DNA of 64,000 nucleotides from FACHB-T130 sp042747725 (GCF_042747725.1 NZ_JBHZGO010000101.1:62001-126000); one strand, 5' to 3'. Shown: positions 9,089-17,332, numbered from the stretch's first letter. Translations and numbers: made by a program. The notes: generated by a model not told the origin, from the letters alone.

Positions 9089-9307
9089 TTAGGGGAAGTG
9101 CAACATCCGGAGAGCTTCTTCGCGGGTTAGGGTTTCCCCAGGCTGTACGGTATGCTTCGACTCTTGGATGGCTTTGAGGATATACAGGTCATAATAAATC
9201 TGTTGTAGAACTTTCCAGGCGTCATCCAAGTTGTCATCAGCGAGTTGATCGATTAACTCAGGCAGCTGAGCGGTTAAGCGTTGTAATCGACCTCTGAGAA
9301 AATTCAT
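9089..9307 (-). CDS. Small protein, possible partner antitoxin
   Basis: A 72-aa mostly helical protein: a Leu-rich acidic N-terminal helix region (LPELIDQLADDNLDDAWKVLQQ) and a C-terminal TLTREEALRMLHFP. The TREEALRML ending is seen in small antitoxin-like proteins of cyanobacteria. It lies upstream of the RelE/ParE-like gene on the same strand, the normal antitoxin-first order, but 107 bases separate them. I do not recognise a named family; the antitoxin role is inferred only from context. Confidence 0.5.
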   Translation of the reverse strand: MNFLRGRLQRLTAQLPELIDQLADDNLDDAWKVLQQIYYDLYILKAIQESKHTVQPGETLTREEALRMLHFP

Positions 9308-9423
9308 AATTAAACACCAGCGAACAAAGTAACATTCCCCAGAGCCTTCTTGTTAGAGGGATCTTGGACAATCTAAAGTTTAGAGTTGATAGTTTATAGT
9401 TTATTGAGTCTCACAAGCGTGGC

Positions 9424-10317
9424 ATGGCTGGCTATCTGATTTTTTTGACAATTTCTACGACAATTTTTGCCCTGTTTAGCTTGGGTTTAAATTTACAGTG
9501 GGGGTTCACAGGACTGATTAATTTTGGGCATATTGCCTTTATGACAGTGGGTGCATACACCACTGTGTTGTTGAGCTTGCAGGGGGTTCCCCTGATTTTC
9601 GGGGTGGTTATCGGTGCTGTTTTAGCAGCGCTGTTAGGACTGTTGATCGGTTTATCAACTCTGCGGTTGCGGGAAGATTACTTAGCAATTGTGACCATCG
9701 GCGTTTCCGAATTGCTGCGTTTGGTTGTCAATAATCAGCCGTTGCCAATGGGCAAAGAATTCCGGCAAGGATCGTTTGGGGTATATGGGTATGCCTTGCC
9801 ACCGGGAGATAAGCTTGGGTTGATGGTGTTGTCGCTGCTGGTATTGGGGCTGACGTTTTGGCTGCTGGAGACGTTGGTGCGATCGCCTTGGGGTAGAGTG
9901 CTAAAAGCTATCCGAGAAGATGAGCAAATTCCCAAAGCACTGGGAAAAAATGTCTTTTGGTACAAACTACAATCTTTTATGCTGGGAGGAGCGATCGCCG
10001 GTGTCGCTGGTGCTTTTTTAGCATGGCAGACGACAACGGTTTACCCGAATAACTTTGAACCGCTGACCACTTTCTACGCCTGGACGATTGTTGTATTGGG
10101 CGGTGCTGGTAACAACGTGGGCACGATCCTGGGGGCGGTGATTTTCTGGGGTTACGATAGTTTAACTCGCTTTTACTTACCTCAGTTGGTGCATCTCGAT
10201 GCCTCGCGGGAAGGGGCATTTAGAATCATGGTGATTGGTTTAATCATGATGGTGCTGATGGTTTGGCGTCCACAGGGTATCTTAGGGAAAAAAGAGGAAC
10301 TGACCCTTGGCAAATAA
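9424..10317 (+). CDS. Branched-chain/neutral amino-acid ABC transporter permease (LivM/NatD type)
   Basis: A 297-aa integral membrane protein with eight or so hydrophobic segments. The conserved start LGLNLQWGFTGLINFGHIAF, the LRLREDYLAIVTIGVSELLR loop, the EAA-like segment WGRVLKAIREDEQIPKALGKN and the ending MVWRPQGILG are those of LivM-type permeases of amino-acid importers. In heterocystous cyanobacteria the orthologue is NatD of the N-I neutral amino-acid transporter. The ATPase gene follows with an 11-base overlap. The second permease, second ATPase and binding protein are not in the window. Confidence 0.88.
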   Translation: MAGYLIFLTISTTIFALFSLGLNLQWGFTGLINFGHIAFMTVGAYTTVLLSLQGVPLIFGVVIGAVLAALLGLLIGLSTLRLREDYLAIVTIGVSELLRLVVNNQPLPMGKEFRQGSFGVYGYALPPGDKLGLMVLSLLVLGLTFWLLETLVRSPWGRVLKAIREDEQIPKALGKNVFWYKLQSFMLGGAIAGVAGAFLAWQTTTVYPNNFEPLTTFYAWTIVVLGGAGNNVGTILGAVIFWGYDSLTRFYLPQLVHLDASREGAFRIMVIGLIMMVLMVWRPQGILGKKEELTLGK

Positions 10318-11185
10318 CTCGCACATTCCGCCCAATCGGTTCTCTGAGGGGTCTTTAAACGGTGGCGGCAAGCATCTCGAAGCAAGCCCAAATTTAGTGG
10401 AAGCAGACCAAAAACCCCAACCCTCAGAAATCTCTTTATTAGCTGCCAGCGGACTCTGTAAAAGCTTCGGCGGAGTTCGGGCTGTCGATAATGTTGAGAT
10501 TATGGTTCCTCTTGGCAGTATCACGGGACTGATTGGCCCGAATGGTGCTGGCAAAACGACGCTGTTTAATCTCCTATCAAACTTCATTCATCCAGACAAA
10601 GGGCGGGTGATTTTTGACGGCGAACCGATTCATCAGTTGCAGCCATATCAAATTGCTCAGATAGGAATGGTTCGCACATTTCAGGTAGCGCGGGTGCTAT
10701 CGCGGCTTTCGGTAATGGAAAATATGCTGCTGGCAGCTCAAAAACAAACGGGGGAAAACTTTTGGAAAGTTTGCTTTCAACCCCATGTGGTGGCGAAGGA
10801 AGAACGGCAGCAGCGAGAAAGAGCCACGATTCTGCTGGAATCGGTGGGGTTGGCAGCGAAGGCGCAGGATTACGCTGGGGCGCTATCTGGAGGGCAACGC
10901 AAGCTGCTGGAAATGGCACGGGCGCTGATGACGCAGCCGAAGCTAATTTTATTGGATGAACCGGCGGCTGGAGTGAATCCGACGCTGATTAAACAAATCT
11001 GCAACTACATCACCCAATGGAATCAGGAGGGCATGACCTTTTTGATTATTGAACACAATATGGACGTAATCATGTCCTTGTGCGATCGCGTCTGGGTTGT
11101 CGCTGAAGGTCGCAATCTTGCTGTGGGGACTCCCATTGAAATTCAGCGCCATCCACAAGTTTTAGAAGCTTACCTGGGGCAATAG
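10307..11185 (+). CDS. Branched-chain/neutral amino-acid ABC transporter ATP-binding protein (LivG/NatA type)
   Basis: A 292-aa ABC ATPase. Walker A is GPNGAGKTT, the Q-loop region reads MVRTFQVARVL, the signature is LSGGQRKLLEMARALM, Walker B is LILLDEPAAGVNP and the switch histidine is in FLIIEHNMDVIM. The LivG-type ending with VLEAYLGQ is present. It starts with a TTG at 10307 inside the end of the permease gene, so translation is probably coupled. The roughly 40-residue N-terminal leader before ISLLAASGLCKSFGG is longer than usual, so the true start could be a little downstream at a non-ATG codon. Confidence 0.9.
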   Translation: MANNSHIPPNRFSEGSLNGGGKHLEASPNLVEADQKPQPSEISLLAASGLCKSFGGVRAVDNVEIMVPLGSITGLIGPNGAGKTTLFNLLSNFIHPDKGRVIFDGEPIHQLQPYQIAQIGMVRTFQVARVLSRLSVMENMLLAAQKQTGENFWKVCFQPHVVAKEERQQRERATILLESVGLAAKAQDYAGALSGGQRKLLEMARALMTQPKLILLDEPAAGVNPTLIKQICNYITQWNQEGMTFLIIEHNMDVIMSLCDRVWVVAEGRNLAVGTPIEIQRHPQVLEAYLGQ

Positions 11186-11196
11186 AGCAGCCTATC

Positions 11197-12390
11197 ATGT
11201 CCCATTGGCTTGCGGTAATTATCCAGACGTTAGTATTGCTCTTGAGTGGCGCGGCACTTTTCTTGAGTTCCTGGATTGTGGTTCCAGCGCCCACGATGTC
11301 CCTACTGCCATTAGGGGTGGGGGCACCAGAAGTGAGTCCTTGGTTGGTGGTGCTAAACGCGATCGCTAGTCTGTTGGCACTGGTGATGATACGTCGCACT
11401 CCGTGGCAATTTCTGGCTTTGGGTGCTAGTTTGTTGGCACTGCTTTTGAGTGTCTTGCCACTGTTGCAGATGCCAGCAACACAACAGCATCTAGCAGTGG
11501 CAATGCAAAACGGTCTCGGCGATTACAGTGTAAATTTGCCCAATCGTCAGCAAAAAGGGATGCGCGAACAACCGTTCGTGCTGGCTGATGTGTTTCGAGG
11601 CATCAATCCGGGTGAGAGTCGCTATACCTCTGGCATCGTCTTTTCAAAACCAGACGGTGTCCCGTTGAGCATGGATCTCTACCGACCGCCACAAGTCGGC
11701 AATTATCCAGCGCTAATTATCATCTACGCTGGGGCATGGCGGAGCGGCGACCCCACCCAAAACGCTGATTTTAGCCGTTATATGGCAGCGAGGGGCTATA
11801 GTGTCTTTGCCATTGATTACCGACACACGCCGCGCTACCGTTTTCCGGCGCAGCTGGATGACGTGCGTGCTGCCTTAGCCTTCATCCACCAACACGCCGC
11901 TGAGTACGAGGCTGACCCAGAACGGATTGCAATGGTTGGACGTTCTGCTGGCGGACATTTGGCAATGCTGGCGGCTTATGAGCCGGATGCACTGCCTGTA
12001 AAAGCAGTGGTTAGCTACTATGGCCCGGTTGATCTGCCTGGAGGCTATGCTAACCCGCCACGTCCCGATCCCATCGATACGCGAGCGGTTTTAGAAACAT
12101 TTATGGGTGGAACGCCTGCTACAATGCCCGATCGGTATCGTCTTGCTTCACCGATTAGCTATGTTAGGCGATCGCTACCGCCAACTTTATTTGTACATGG
12201 AAGTCGCGATCATCTAGTGCAATTAAAATTTATCCAGCAAATGCATCAACGCCTGCGTGCAGATGGAAATATATCTGTTTTGCTTGAAATTCCTTGGGCT
12301 GAACACGCTTTTGATGCTGTCTTTCAAGGGCTTAGCAGCCAGCTAGCGCTCTATCATACTGAGCGATTTTTAGATTGGGCACTGCGTTAA
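11197..12390 (+). CDS. Alpha/beta hydrolase (acetyl-esterase type) with N-terminal membrane region
   Basis: A 397-aa protein. The first about 100 residues hold two or three hydrophobic segments (LLLSGAALFLSSWIVV; FLALGASLLALLLSVLPLL). The rest is an esterase/lipase-type alpha/beta hydrolase: PALIIIYAGAWRSGD (oxyanion region), nucleophile motif GRSAGGHLAM, acid in HGSRDHLVQ and histidine in WAEHAFD. It could deacylate a sugar or lipid at the membrane; the substrate is unknown. It follows the transporter ATPase by 11 bases and precedes another hydrolase by 7, so all four genes could form one operon. Confidence 0.78.
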   Translation: MSHWLAVIIQTLVLLLSGAALFLSSWIVVPAPTMSLLPLGVGAPEVSPWLVVLNAIASLLALVMIRRTPWQFLALGASLLALLLSVLPLLQMPATQQHLAVAMQNGLGDYSVNLPNRQQKGMREQPFVLADVFRGINPGESRYTSGIVFSKPDGVPLSMDLYRPPQVGNYPALIIIYAGAWRSGDPTQNADFSRYMAARGYSVFAIDYRHTPRYRFPAQLDDVRAALAFIHQHAAEYEADPERIAMVGRSAGGHLAMLAAYEPDALPVKAVVSYYGPVDLPGGYANPPRPDPIDTRAVLETFMGGTPATMPDRYRLASPISYVRRSLPPTLFVHGSRDHLVQLKFIQQMHQRLRADGNISVLLEIPWAEHAFDAVFQGLSSQLALYHTERFLDWALR

Positions 12391-12397
12391 TTAAACA

Positions 12398-13276
12398 ATG
12401 ACAATGTTCGCTAATTTTGATGTGGCTAAAATTGATACCACTGAAGCTAGAATCAATTTGGTCAAGGCGGGATCTGGTCCGGCGCTACTGATGCTGCACG
12501 GCTATCCCCAAACCCACGTTATGTGGCATAAAATAGCACCTCGTCTAGCTGAGAATTTTACAGTAGTGGCACCAGATTTGAGAGGCTACGGCGACAGTTC
12601 TAAGCCGGAAGGCGAACCGGAGCATCGGAATTATTCAAAACGAGCGATCGCGCAAGATCAAGTCGAGGTAATGTCAAAATTAGGTTATGAAGAATTTTAT
12701 CTAGTCGGTCATGACAGAGGCGCACGAGTCGCTCATCGCATGGCTCTCGATCATCCTAACCGAGTTGAGAAACTGGCATTATTAGATATCGCGCCCACGC
12801 ATAAAATGTACGCGACTACCGATCAAGATTTTGCCACGGCTTACTACCACTGGTTTTTTCTCATTCAACCCGATGACTTACCGGAAACTTTGATTGGAGC
12901 TAATTCTGAATATTACCTACGCACCTGTTTAGAAAGATGGAGTCAGGATTTTTCTGCCTTTGTTCCTGAAGCCTTGGCTGAGTATATTCGGTGCTTTAGC
13001 GATCGTGCTGCGATTCATGCCACCTGCGAAGATTATCGCGCCGCTGCTACCATCGATCTGGAACACGATAACCTAGATATAGAACAAAAAATTCTCTGTC
13101 CGGTGCTGGCTCTTTGGGGTGGAAAAGGAATTATTGGACGCAAATATGATGTTTTAGAAACCTGGCGCGAACGAGCAATTGATGTACGCGGTAAGGCTAT
13201 CAATTGCGGTCATTTTCTACCCGAAGAAGCGCCAGAAGAAACTTATCTTGCCCTCTATGAATTCTTGGCAAGTTGA
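12398..13276 (+). CDS. Alpha/beta hydrolase, haloacetate dehalogenase/epoxide hydrolase type
   Basis: A 292-aa soluble hydrolase. LMLHGYPQTHVMWHKIAP (HGxP loop), VAPDLRGYGDS, nucleophile motif GHDRGARVAHRMA with an aspartate in place of serine, and the C-terminal histidine in NCGHFLPEEAP are typical of the fluoroacetate dehalogenase and epoxide hydrolase group, which forms an Asp-ester intermediate. It follows the previous hydrolase by 7 bases. Whether it acts on halogenated compounds is not known; many cyanobacterial members have no assigned substrate. Confidence 0.82.
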   Translation: MTMFANFDVAKIDTTEARINLVKAGSGPALLMLHGYPQTHVMWHKIAPRLAENFTVVAPDLRGYGDSSKPEGEPEHRNYSKRAIAQDQVEVMSKLGYEEFYLVGHDRGARVAHRMALDHPNRVEKLALLDIAPTHKMYATTDQDFATAYYHWFFLIQPDDLPETLIGANSEYYLRTCLERWSQDFSAFVPEALAEYIRCFSDRAAIHATCEDYRAAATIDLEHDNLDIEQKILCPVLALWGGKGIIGRKYDVLETWRERAIDVRGKAINCGHFLPEEAPEETYLALYEFLAS

Positions 13277-13293
13277 AAAACAATTTCCGGCTC

Positions 13294-13392
13294 TATAGCA
13301 CTCCTAAATGATTCTTGAAGGCGAGATACCCGACTTCTCTAAAAAGTCGGGTATCTGAAGCGCTGGCTTACAACTAAAATAGGATTGCTATA
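13294..13392. mobile_element. Miniature inverted-repeat element, copy A (99 bp)
   Basis: Bounded by TATAGCACTCCTAAATGA on the left and the complement of TATAGCAATCCTATTTTA on the right. It begins and ends with TA and has no coding capacity. Its interior holds a 33-base palindrome (13324-13356, AGATACCCGACTTCT and its complement) that also occurs near copy B at 21805-21837. It sits between the hydrolase and the CAP lipoprotein gene, where the palindrome might also act as a transcription stop. Confidence 0.7.
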
Positions 13393-13456
13393 GTGCAAAT
13401 TTATATTCTCATCCTGCAAGAATTGCTACATTGATTCCCAAATATTTAAAGAACTT

Positions 13457-13996
13457 ATGCAAAAATTAGTTGCGGGGCTGGTTTTCGGAATGCTTGTCCT
13501 TGGCGCTGGAGGCTGCGATTTGATCCCTAATCCTGATGGCTACATTCCGCCAGCCGAAGAATCGCTAGCCACCCCATCCCCCAGACCGGCTAGTTCTCCC
13601 AGTACTTTCCTAACCTTGGAAGAGTATACTCACCAACTGATCAATCAATATCGAAAGTCCCAAAATTTGCCACCTCTGACGCTAGATGCTCGAATTAGCA
13701 AAGAAGCGAGGGCACATAGTCAGGCAATGGCAAATGGTGAGGTTCCTTTCAGTCATAATGGGTTTGAGCAGCGAGTTAAGGCAATTGGTAAATCGATTTC
13801 TTATGGCGCTGCTGCTGAGAATGTGGCGTACAATCAAGGCTTTAGCGATCCAGCCAAGCAAGCAGTTGAAGGTTGGCTAAAAAGTCCCGGTCATCTGAAA
13901 AATATTCAAGGTCAGTATGATTTAACTGGGGTGGGTGTTGCCAAGAACGCAAAGGGCGAGTATTACTTAACCCAAATTTTCATTAAACGCCGCTAA
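13457..13996 (+). CDS. CAP/SCP-domain lipoprotein
   Basis: A 179-aa exported protein. The N-terminal signal (KLVAGLVFGMLVLGAGGC) ends in a lipobox LGAGGC, so it is probably lipid-anchored; a Pro/Ser-rich linker of about 25 residues follows. The CAP (SCP/PR-1) domain contains LINQYRKSQNLPPL, the helix KEARAHSQAMA, FSHNGFEQRV, ENVAYN and the ending GWLKSPGHLKNIQ...GVGVA, typical of bacterial YkwD-like proteins. The biochemical role of bacterial CAP proteins is unclear. It is followed by the RNase D-like gene after 10 bases. Confidence 0.88.
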   Translation: MQKLVAGLVFGMLVLGAGGCDLIPNPDGYIPPAEESLATPSPRPASSPSTFLTLEEYTHQLINQYRKSQNLPPLTLDARISKEARAHSQAMANGEVPFSHNGFEQRVKAIGKSISYGAAAENVAYNQGFSDPAKQAVEGWLKSPGHLKNIQGQYDLTGVGVAKNAKGEYYLTQIFIKRR

Positions 13997-14000
13997 GGAG
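13995..14000 (+). promoter_or_regulatory. Shine-Dalgarno AAGGAG deciding a TTG start
   Basis: AAGGAG overlaps the stop codon of the CAP gene and lies 6 bases before a TTG at 14007. It is the reason for calling that TTG as the start of the exonuclease gene. Confidence 0.6.
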
Positions 14001-14006
14001 AGAGAA

Positions 14007-14630
14007 TTGGAAGATTTTCAGGTATGCGATCGCGACCTTTCCGAGGAGATATTGTCTCAATATCTGCAAGAGTCAGCGATCGCTGTGGATACTGAAACGA
14101 TGGGATTGTTACCCCAGCGCGATCGCTTATGCTTGGTGCAACTGTGCGACGCCCAAAACCGAGTTACAGTCGTGCGAATCGCCAAAGGACAGATAGACGC
14201 TCCCAACTTAAAACAACTCATGGAAGCCACCAATGTCCTAAAACTATTTCACTTTGCCCGTTTTGATGTCGCCCAACTACGGCACAATTTGGGCATCCAC
14301 GTAGCTCCCATTTTTTGTACTAAAATTGCCAGCAAGCTTGCTCGCACCTATACTTCCCGCCACGGTTTGAAGGATTTGGTGCAAGAGCTAGAAAAGGTAG
14401 AACTTGACAAAACGGCTCAAAGTTCAGACTGGGGAAATGCGGCAAATTTGTCCGAAGAACAACTCCGCTATGCAGCGAATGATGTTCGTTATCTACTCAG
14501 CGTGCGACAAAAACTAATTGCAATGTTGCAACGCGAAGGACGCTGGGAAGTGGCTCAGCAATGCTTTGAATGTTTGCCCACGGTTGTCACTTTGGATTTG
14601 CTGCAATATAAGGATATTTTTGAACACTAA
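14007..14630 (+). CDS. RNase D-like 3'-5' exonuclease (DEDDy family)
   Basis: A 207-aa exonuclease domain without the HRDC domain of full RNase D. The DEDDy residues are visible: D and E in AVDTETMGL, D in FHFARFDVAQL, and Y-x3-D in YAANDVRYLL. CLVQLCD and KIASKLARTYTSRHGLKDLV are further family blocks. It would trim RNA 3' ends in the cytoplasm. The TTG start is supported by AAGGAG. Short stand-alone forms of this size are common in cyanobacteria. Confidence 0.88.
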   Translation: MEDFQVCDRDLSEEILSQYLQESAIAVDTETMGLLPQRDRLCLVQLCDAQNRVTVVRIAKGQIDAPNLKQLMEATNVLKLFHFARFDVAQLRHNLGIHVAPIFCTKIASKLARTYTSRHGLKDLVQELEKVELDKTAQSSDWGNAANLSEEQLRYAANDVRYLLSVRQKLIAMLQREGRWEVAQQCFECLPTVVTLDLLQYKDIFEH

Positions 14631-14685
14631 GAAATGAAAATTAAATAACTTACACTCATTCACGTCCTGTTGGGGCATGGTACTG

Positions 14686-14856
14686 CCCATTAGTGTCAAC
14701 TTAAGCTTTGGTGACTGGAAGTCGCGGCTAAACAAACTAAGTCCGCTTGGCGGGGACTAAGGAAAAATCATAAGTTTTAAACCTGTTCTCGGTAGGTGCG
14801 AGTCTCTATAGCTGCGGTTTCAACCGCCAAGCCAACCTTAAGTTGACACCAATGGG
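14686..14856. repeat. Non-coding element bounded by 20-bp inverted repeats (171 bp)
   Basis: The left arm CCCATTAGTGTCAACTTAAG (14686-14705) and the complement at 14837-14856 match at 19 of 20 positions. Inside are a stem around 14737-14760 (CTAAGTCC...GGGGACTAAG) and GC-rich stretches common in dispersed cyanobacterial repeats. There is no coding capacity. It fills most of the 308-base gap between the convergent exonuclease and rhodanese genes. It may be a non-autonomous transposon relic. Confidence 0.6.
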
Positions 14857-14938
14857 TACAAACACGCCCCTACACAAGGAATAGGGGGTTAATAAATCCA
14901 CGTTCCTAAGCTATTGGCTATTAGCCATTCACGATTCG

Positions 14939-15316
14939 TTAACAACTAGTACTGAGAATCGTCTCAACTGGATAGCCTACTGCTTTCCATGCCGCCACAC
15001 CACCTCTGATTTCAGACACTTCTTGATAACCAGCTGCACGCAGTTTTGTAGCACCAATTGCTGTTTCTTCATCGGTTTCACCGTAAATGTAGATATCGCG
15101 GGTGAGTTCCAAATTGGTGAGGGCGCGATCTACTAATTCGTTCATCGGCATGGGGATGGCTCCCATGATGTGGCTAATATTAAATTGGCTGCGATCGCGC
15201 ACATCAATAATCGTCAAAGCCGGTTCACCCCAATCTAGCCGCGCTTTCAGGTCATAAACACGAGATTGGGCTTGCAGCGTTGGCGGTGACGGAATAATCC
15301 AAAAGAACTTATTCAT
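14939..15316 (-). CDS. Rhodanese-like domain protein lacking the catalytic cysteine
   Basis: A 125-aa single rhodanese fold: IIDVRDRSQFNISHIMGAIPMPMNEL (strand, CH2A-type motif) and EIRGGVAAWKAVGYPVE at the end. The active-site loop that normally reads Y-C-x-x-G-x-R-S is here IYIYGETDEETA, with no cysteine; the only Cys is the last residue. It is therefore unlikely to be a sulfurtransferase and may bind a ligand or protein. It is transcribed leftward from an AT-rich gap. Confidence 0.8.
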   Translation of the reverse strand: MNKFFWIIPSPPTLQAQSRVYDLKARLDWGEPALTIIDVRDRSQFNISHIMGAIPMPMNELVDRALTNLELTRDIYIYGETDEETAIGATKLRAAGYQEVSEIRGGVAAWKAVGYPVETILSTSC

Positions 15317-16025
15317 CGTTGGCTATCATCTTCTATGGCGTTGTCTGAAATCTAACAATAAGTTTTAAGATTTGCAAATTTTTATAGATGAAGTCTTTAC
15401 ACTTATCAAAATTTATGCCTATTTATATAGGTGAAATTACCTAAAAAGGATAGGCGTCAAATTTGGCGATAAATTACAGAAAGAAACCTAAAATTTTCTT
15501 TCTCCGTATTTACTGATTACCAAGTATTTTTTAAAATGTATGTTTTCTATAAAATTTTAATCTTATTGAACGCCAAATAACCTTGAATAAAGGCATTTTA
15601 ATAGAGTTATAGGAAAATTTTTCACAAAAACCTGAAATCTTTAGCCGCGATTCAAAAAAAAGAGCGGTTTAGGCAAATATTCTTGATGTAAAACGCTGCA
15701 ATAAGATTTAAAATATAGGATGTTTAAGGATTGCCATAAAGTAAAAACGTTAAATTATATCAAATCCGTTTTATTATAAAATAACTTCACCCCGCTTGCG
15801 GAGTGGGGTTAGGTTCCAAGAATTGCCGGTAATCAACCAAATTTGATATTAGAAATATTGCCGGAAGAATCTAATAATTTAGCAAACATTAAATTTAAAA
15901 TATTTAATGTTTGCTAAATTATTAGATTTTGAAATTATTATTCATTCTGCTTATTGCTTCTGAAATCACGGTTGCCGTGTTAAGATCGCTATCGGCTAGA
16001 TGAGCTTTAGTAGTGGTGCAATAAA
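15317..16025. other. AT-rich intergenic region of about 700 bases
   Basis: Very AT-rich DNA between the divergent rhodanese gene and a 31-codon ORF. It contains a palindromic ACCCCGC/GTGGGGT repeat around 15789-15810 and the strong hairpin listed separately. No other frame of note and no tRNA were seen. Promoters for both flanking genes must lie here but I cannot place them. Confidence 0.5.
15868..15928. repeat. Perfect 27-bp inverted repeat with 7-base loop
   Basis: The arms 15868-15894 and 15902-15928 are exact reverse complements over 27 bases; the arm begins AATCTAATAATTTAGCAAAC. The loop is TTAAAAT. This is the strongest stem in the window. It could be a bidirectional terminator-like structure, a small inverted-repeat element or part of a small RNA. 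Confidence 0.8.
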
Positions 16026-16121
16026 ATGGAACTCAATGAACTGTTAACCTTAGCGCTGATGCTCAGTCCCGGTCTTTTACTGTCAATTTTGATATTGGTT
16101 GCCTTTGCGGCTGGCGGCTAA
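16026..16121 (+). CDS. Candidate 31-aa single-span membrane protein
   Basis: ATG at 16026 opens 31 codons ending TAA at 16121. The peptide starts MELNELLTLALMLSPG and continues with a hydrophobic stretch LLLSILILVAFAAGG, which would form one membrane helix, the size class of small photosynthetic or NDH subunits. I do not recognise it as any named small subunit (PetG/L/N, PsbX, PsaM and Ycf12 do not match from memory). There is no strong Shine-Dalgarno. It lies alone, about 100 bases after the 27-bp hairpin. Confidence 0.45.
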   Translation: MELNELLTLALMLSPGLLLSILILVAFAAGG

Positions 16122-16339
16122 GACTATGCGTGGATTTTAGATGGGAAATCTGAAACCGGAAGCCACTTGACTGGTTGCTAACTATGCGATCGCAAGTTGG
16201 TAATGGAATGGACAAGTTTAATCGAAGCGATCGCCTAAAATGCCAAAAATAGGCGATAACTTCTCATAAAGACAAGACTCTCTCTTGAGCTAGAGACAGA
16301 AGTGCGGTGGATGACATATCGCTGATAAGTTGACTGGAT

Positions 16340-16699
16340 TTAATCAGCGAATTTTTCGCCGTTAGAAGGTTTGTGAGACAGGGAAGAAGAACCAGTCAAC
16401 GCTTCATCCAGATGCATCCGTTGTTCGAGCTGACGTAAGAAATAGCCAGTCATCATTGCTGACGCCAACAGACCTGCTAAATTTTCTCTGTCGGTCGTAA
16501 TTTGAACGTTAAAATTCTCTGAGGGAAGCATTCCCACCAGTCCCTGAACGTTCTGCGAGATGATTTGCTTAATGTCAGGCGTGACAGATTTTGCAACCCG
16601 CGCTAAAACTTCTGGAGATTGGTGCTGAATATATTGGAGGAGCTGATTGACTTGTGCATCTTCAGGCTCGCGGTCGAACAATTCAGGGTTAAACACCAT
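16340..16699 (-). CDS. DUF760 domain protein
   Basis: A 119-aa protein of the DUF760 family, found in cyanobacteria and plant plastids. Visible conserved parts are NQLLQYIQHQSPEVLARVAKS, IISQNVQGLVGMLP and the helix LAGLLASAMMTGYFLRQLEQR. No signal peptide or membrane span. Plastid members have been linked to regulated proteolysis, but the bacterial role is unknown. It stands upstream of nothing on its strand except scpB about 140 bases behind it (scpB is transcribed away in the same direction from higher coordinates). Confidence 0.82.
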   Translation of the reverse strand: MVFNPELFDREPEDAQVNQLLQYIQHQSPEVLARVAKSVTPDIKQIISQNVQGLVGMLPSENFNVQITTDRENLAGLLASAMMTGYFLRQLEQRMHLDEALTGSSSLSHKPSNGEKFAD

Positions 16700-16840
16700 T
16701 GGAATAAAAAGATTTGAGTAGCTTCCTTTCTACTGTAAACGATTGTGTTGTTTGGCTACTCCCTACTATTGCTTATCAGATGTAAGCCGATAGAGAGATT
16801 TTAAATAAAAGATGCTTTCTTAAACATCAAGTGGCTGGTT

Positions 16841-17332
16841 TTACGGTGCATCCTGCTGAGTCAGTTGGGGGAGTTGTTCGACTTCAAAATATTGATGAAA
16901 TTTTTCTGTAACCTGTAACCAGTAGGAGCGACCATCGGCTTGTGGGCGCTTGCTGATAAAACCCCGTTCGACAAGTTCCTGAACGTGCTGATAAGCTCCC
17001 GAACCGCGCAAATCGACCAACTCAGATTGGGTAATGGGACCTTTGAGGGCGATCGCTGCCAGCGTCCTCAAGGCTCCCACACCTAAGTCTAGCGGAACTA
17101 ACGCCTCCACCAAACCTTGAAAGGGCGATCGCAATTGTAAGGTAAAGCCTTCGGGCGTTTCCACCACTTCCAGGGCGCTATCCCGATGGGCATAGTCAGT
17201 CATGAGTTCAATGAGGGCATCTTCGGCGTTATGGCGATCGCATCCAGCATATTCGGCAATTTCGCTAACCGAGATCGGCTTACCCTTGAGATAAAGAATG
17301 GCTTCAATTTTCGAGGCGAGGCGAGGCATCAT
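16841..17332 (-). CDS. scpB: Segregation and condensation protein B
   Basis: A 163-aa double winged-helix protein that, with ScpA and SMC, forms the bacterial condensin. The start LASKIEAILYLKGKPISVSEIAEY, the central FTLQLRS and LGALRTLAAIALKGPITQSEL-like segment (here LGVGALRTLAAIALKGPI), and GSGAYQHVQELVERGFI are family blocks. Length is normal for cyanobacteria. scpA is not nearby. The gap upstream contains CATTCGT heptamer repeats (17337-17400). Confidence 0.92.
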   Translation of the reverse strand: MMPRLASKIEAILYLKGKPISVSEIAEYAGCDRHNAEDALIELMTDYAHRDSALEVVETPEGFTLQLRSPFQGLVEALVPLDLGVGALRTLAAIALKGPITQSELVDLRGSGAYQHVQELVERGFISKRPQADGRSYWLQVTEKFHQYFEVEQLPQLTQQDAP

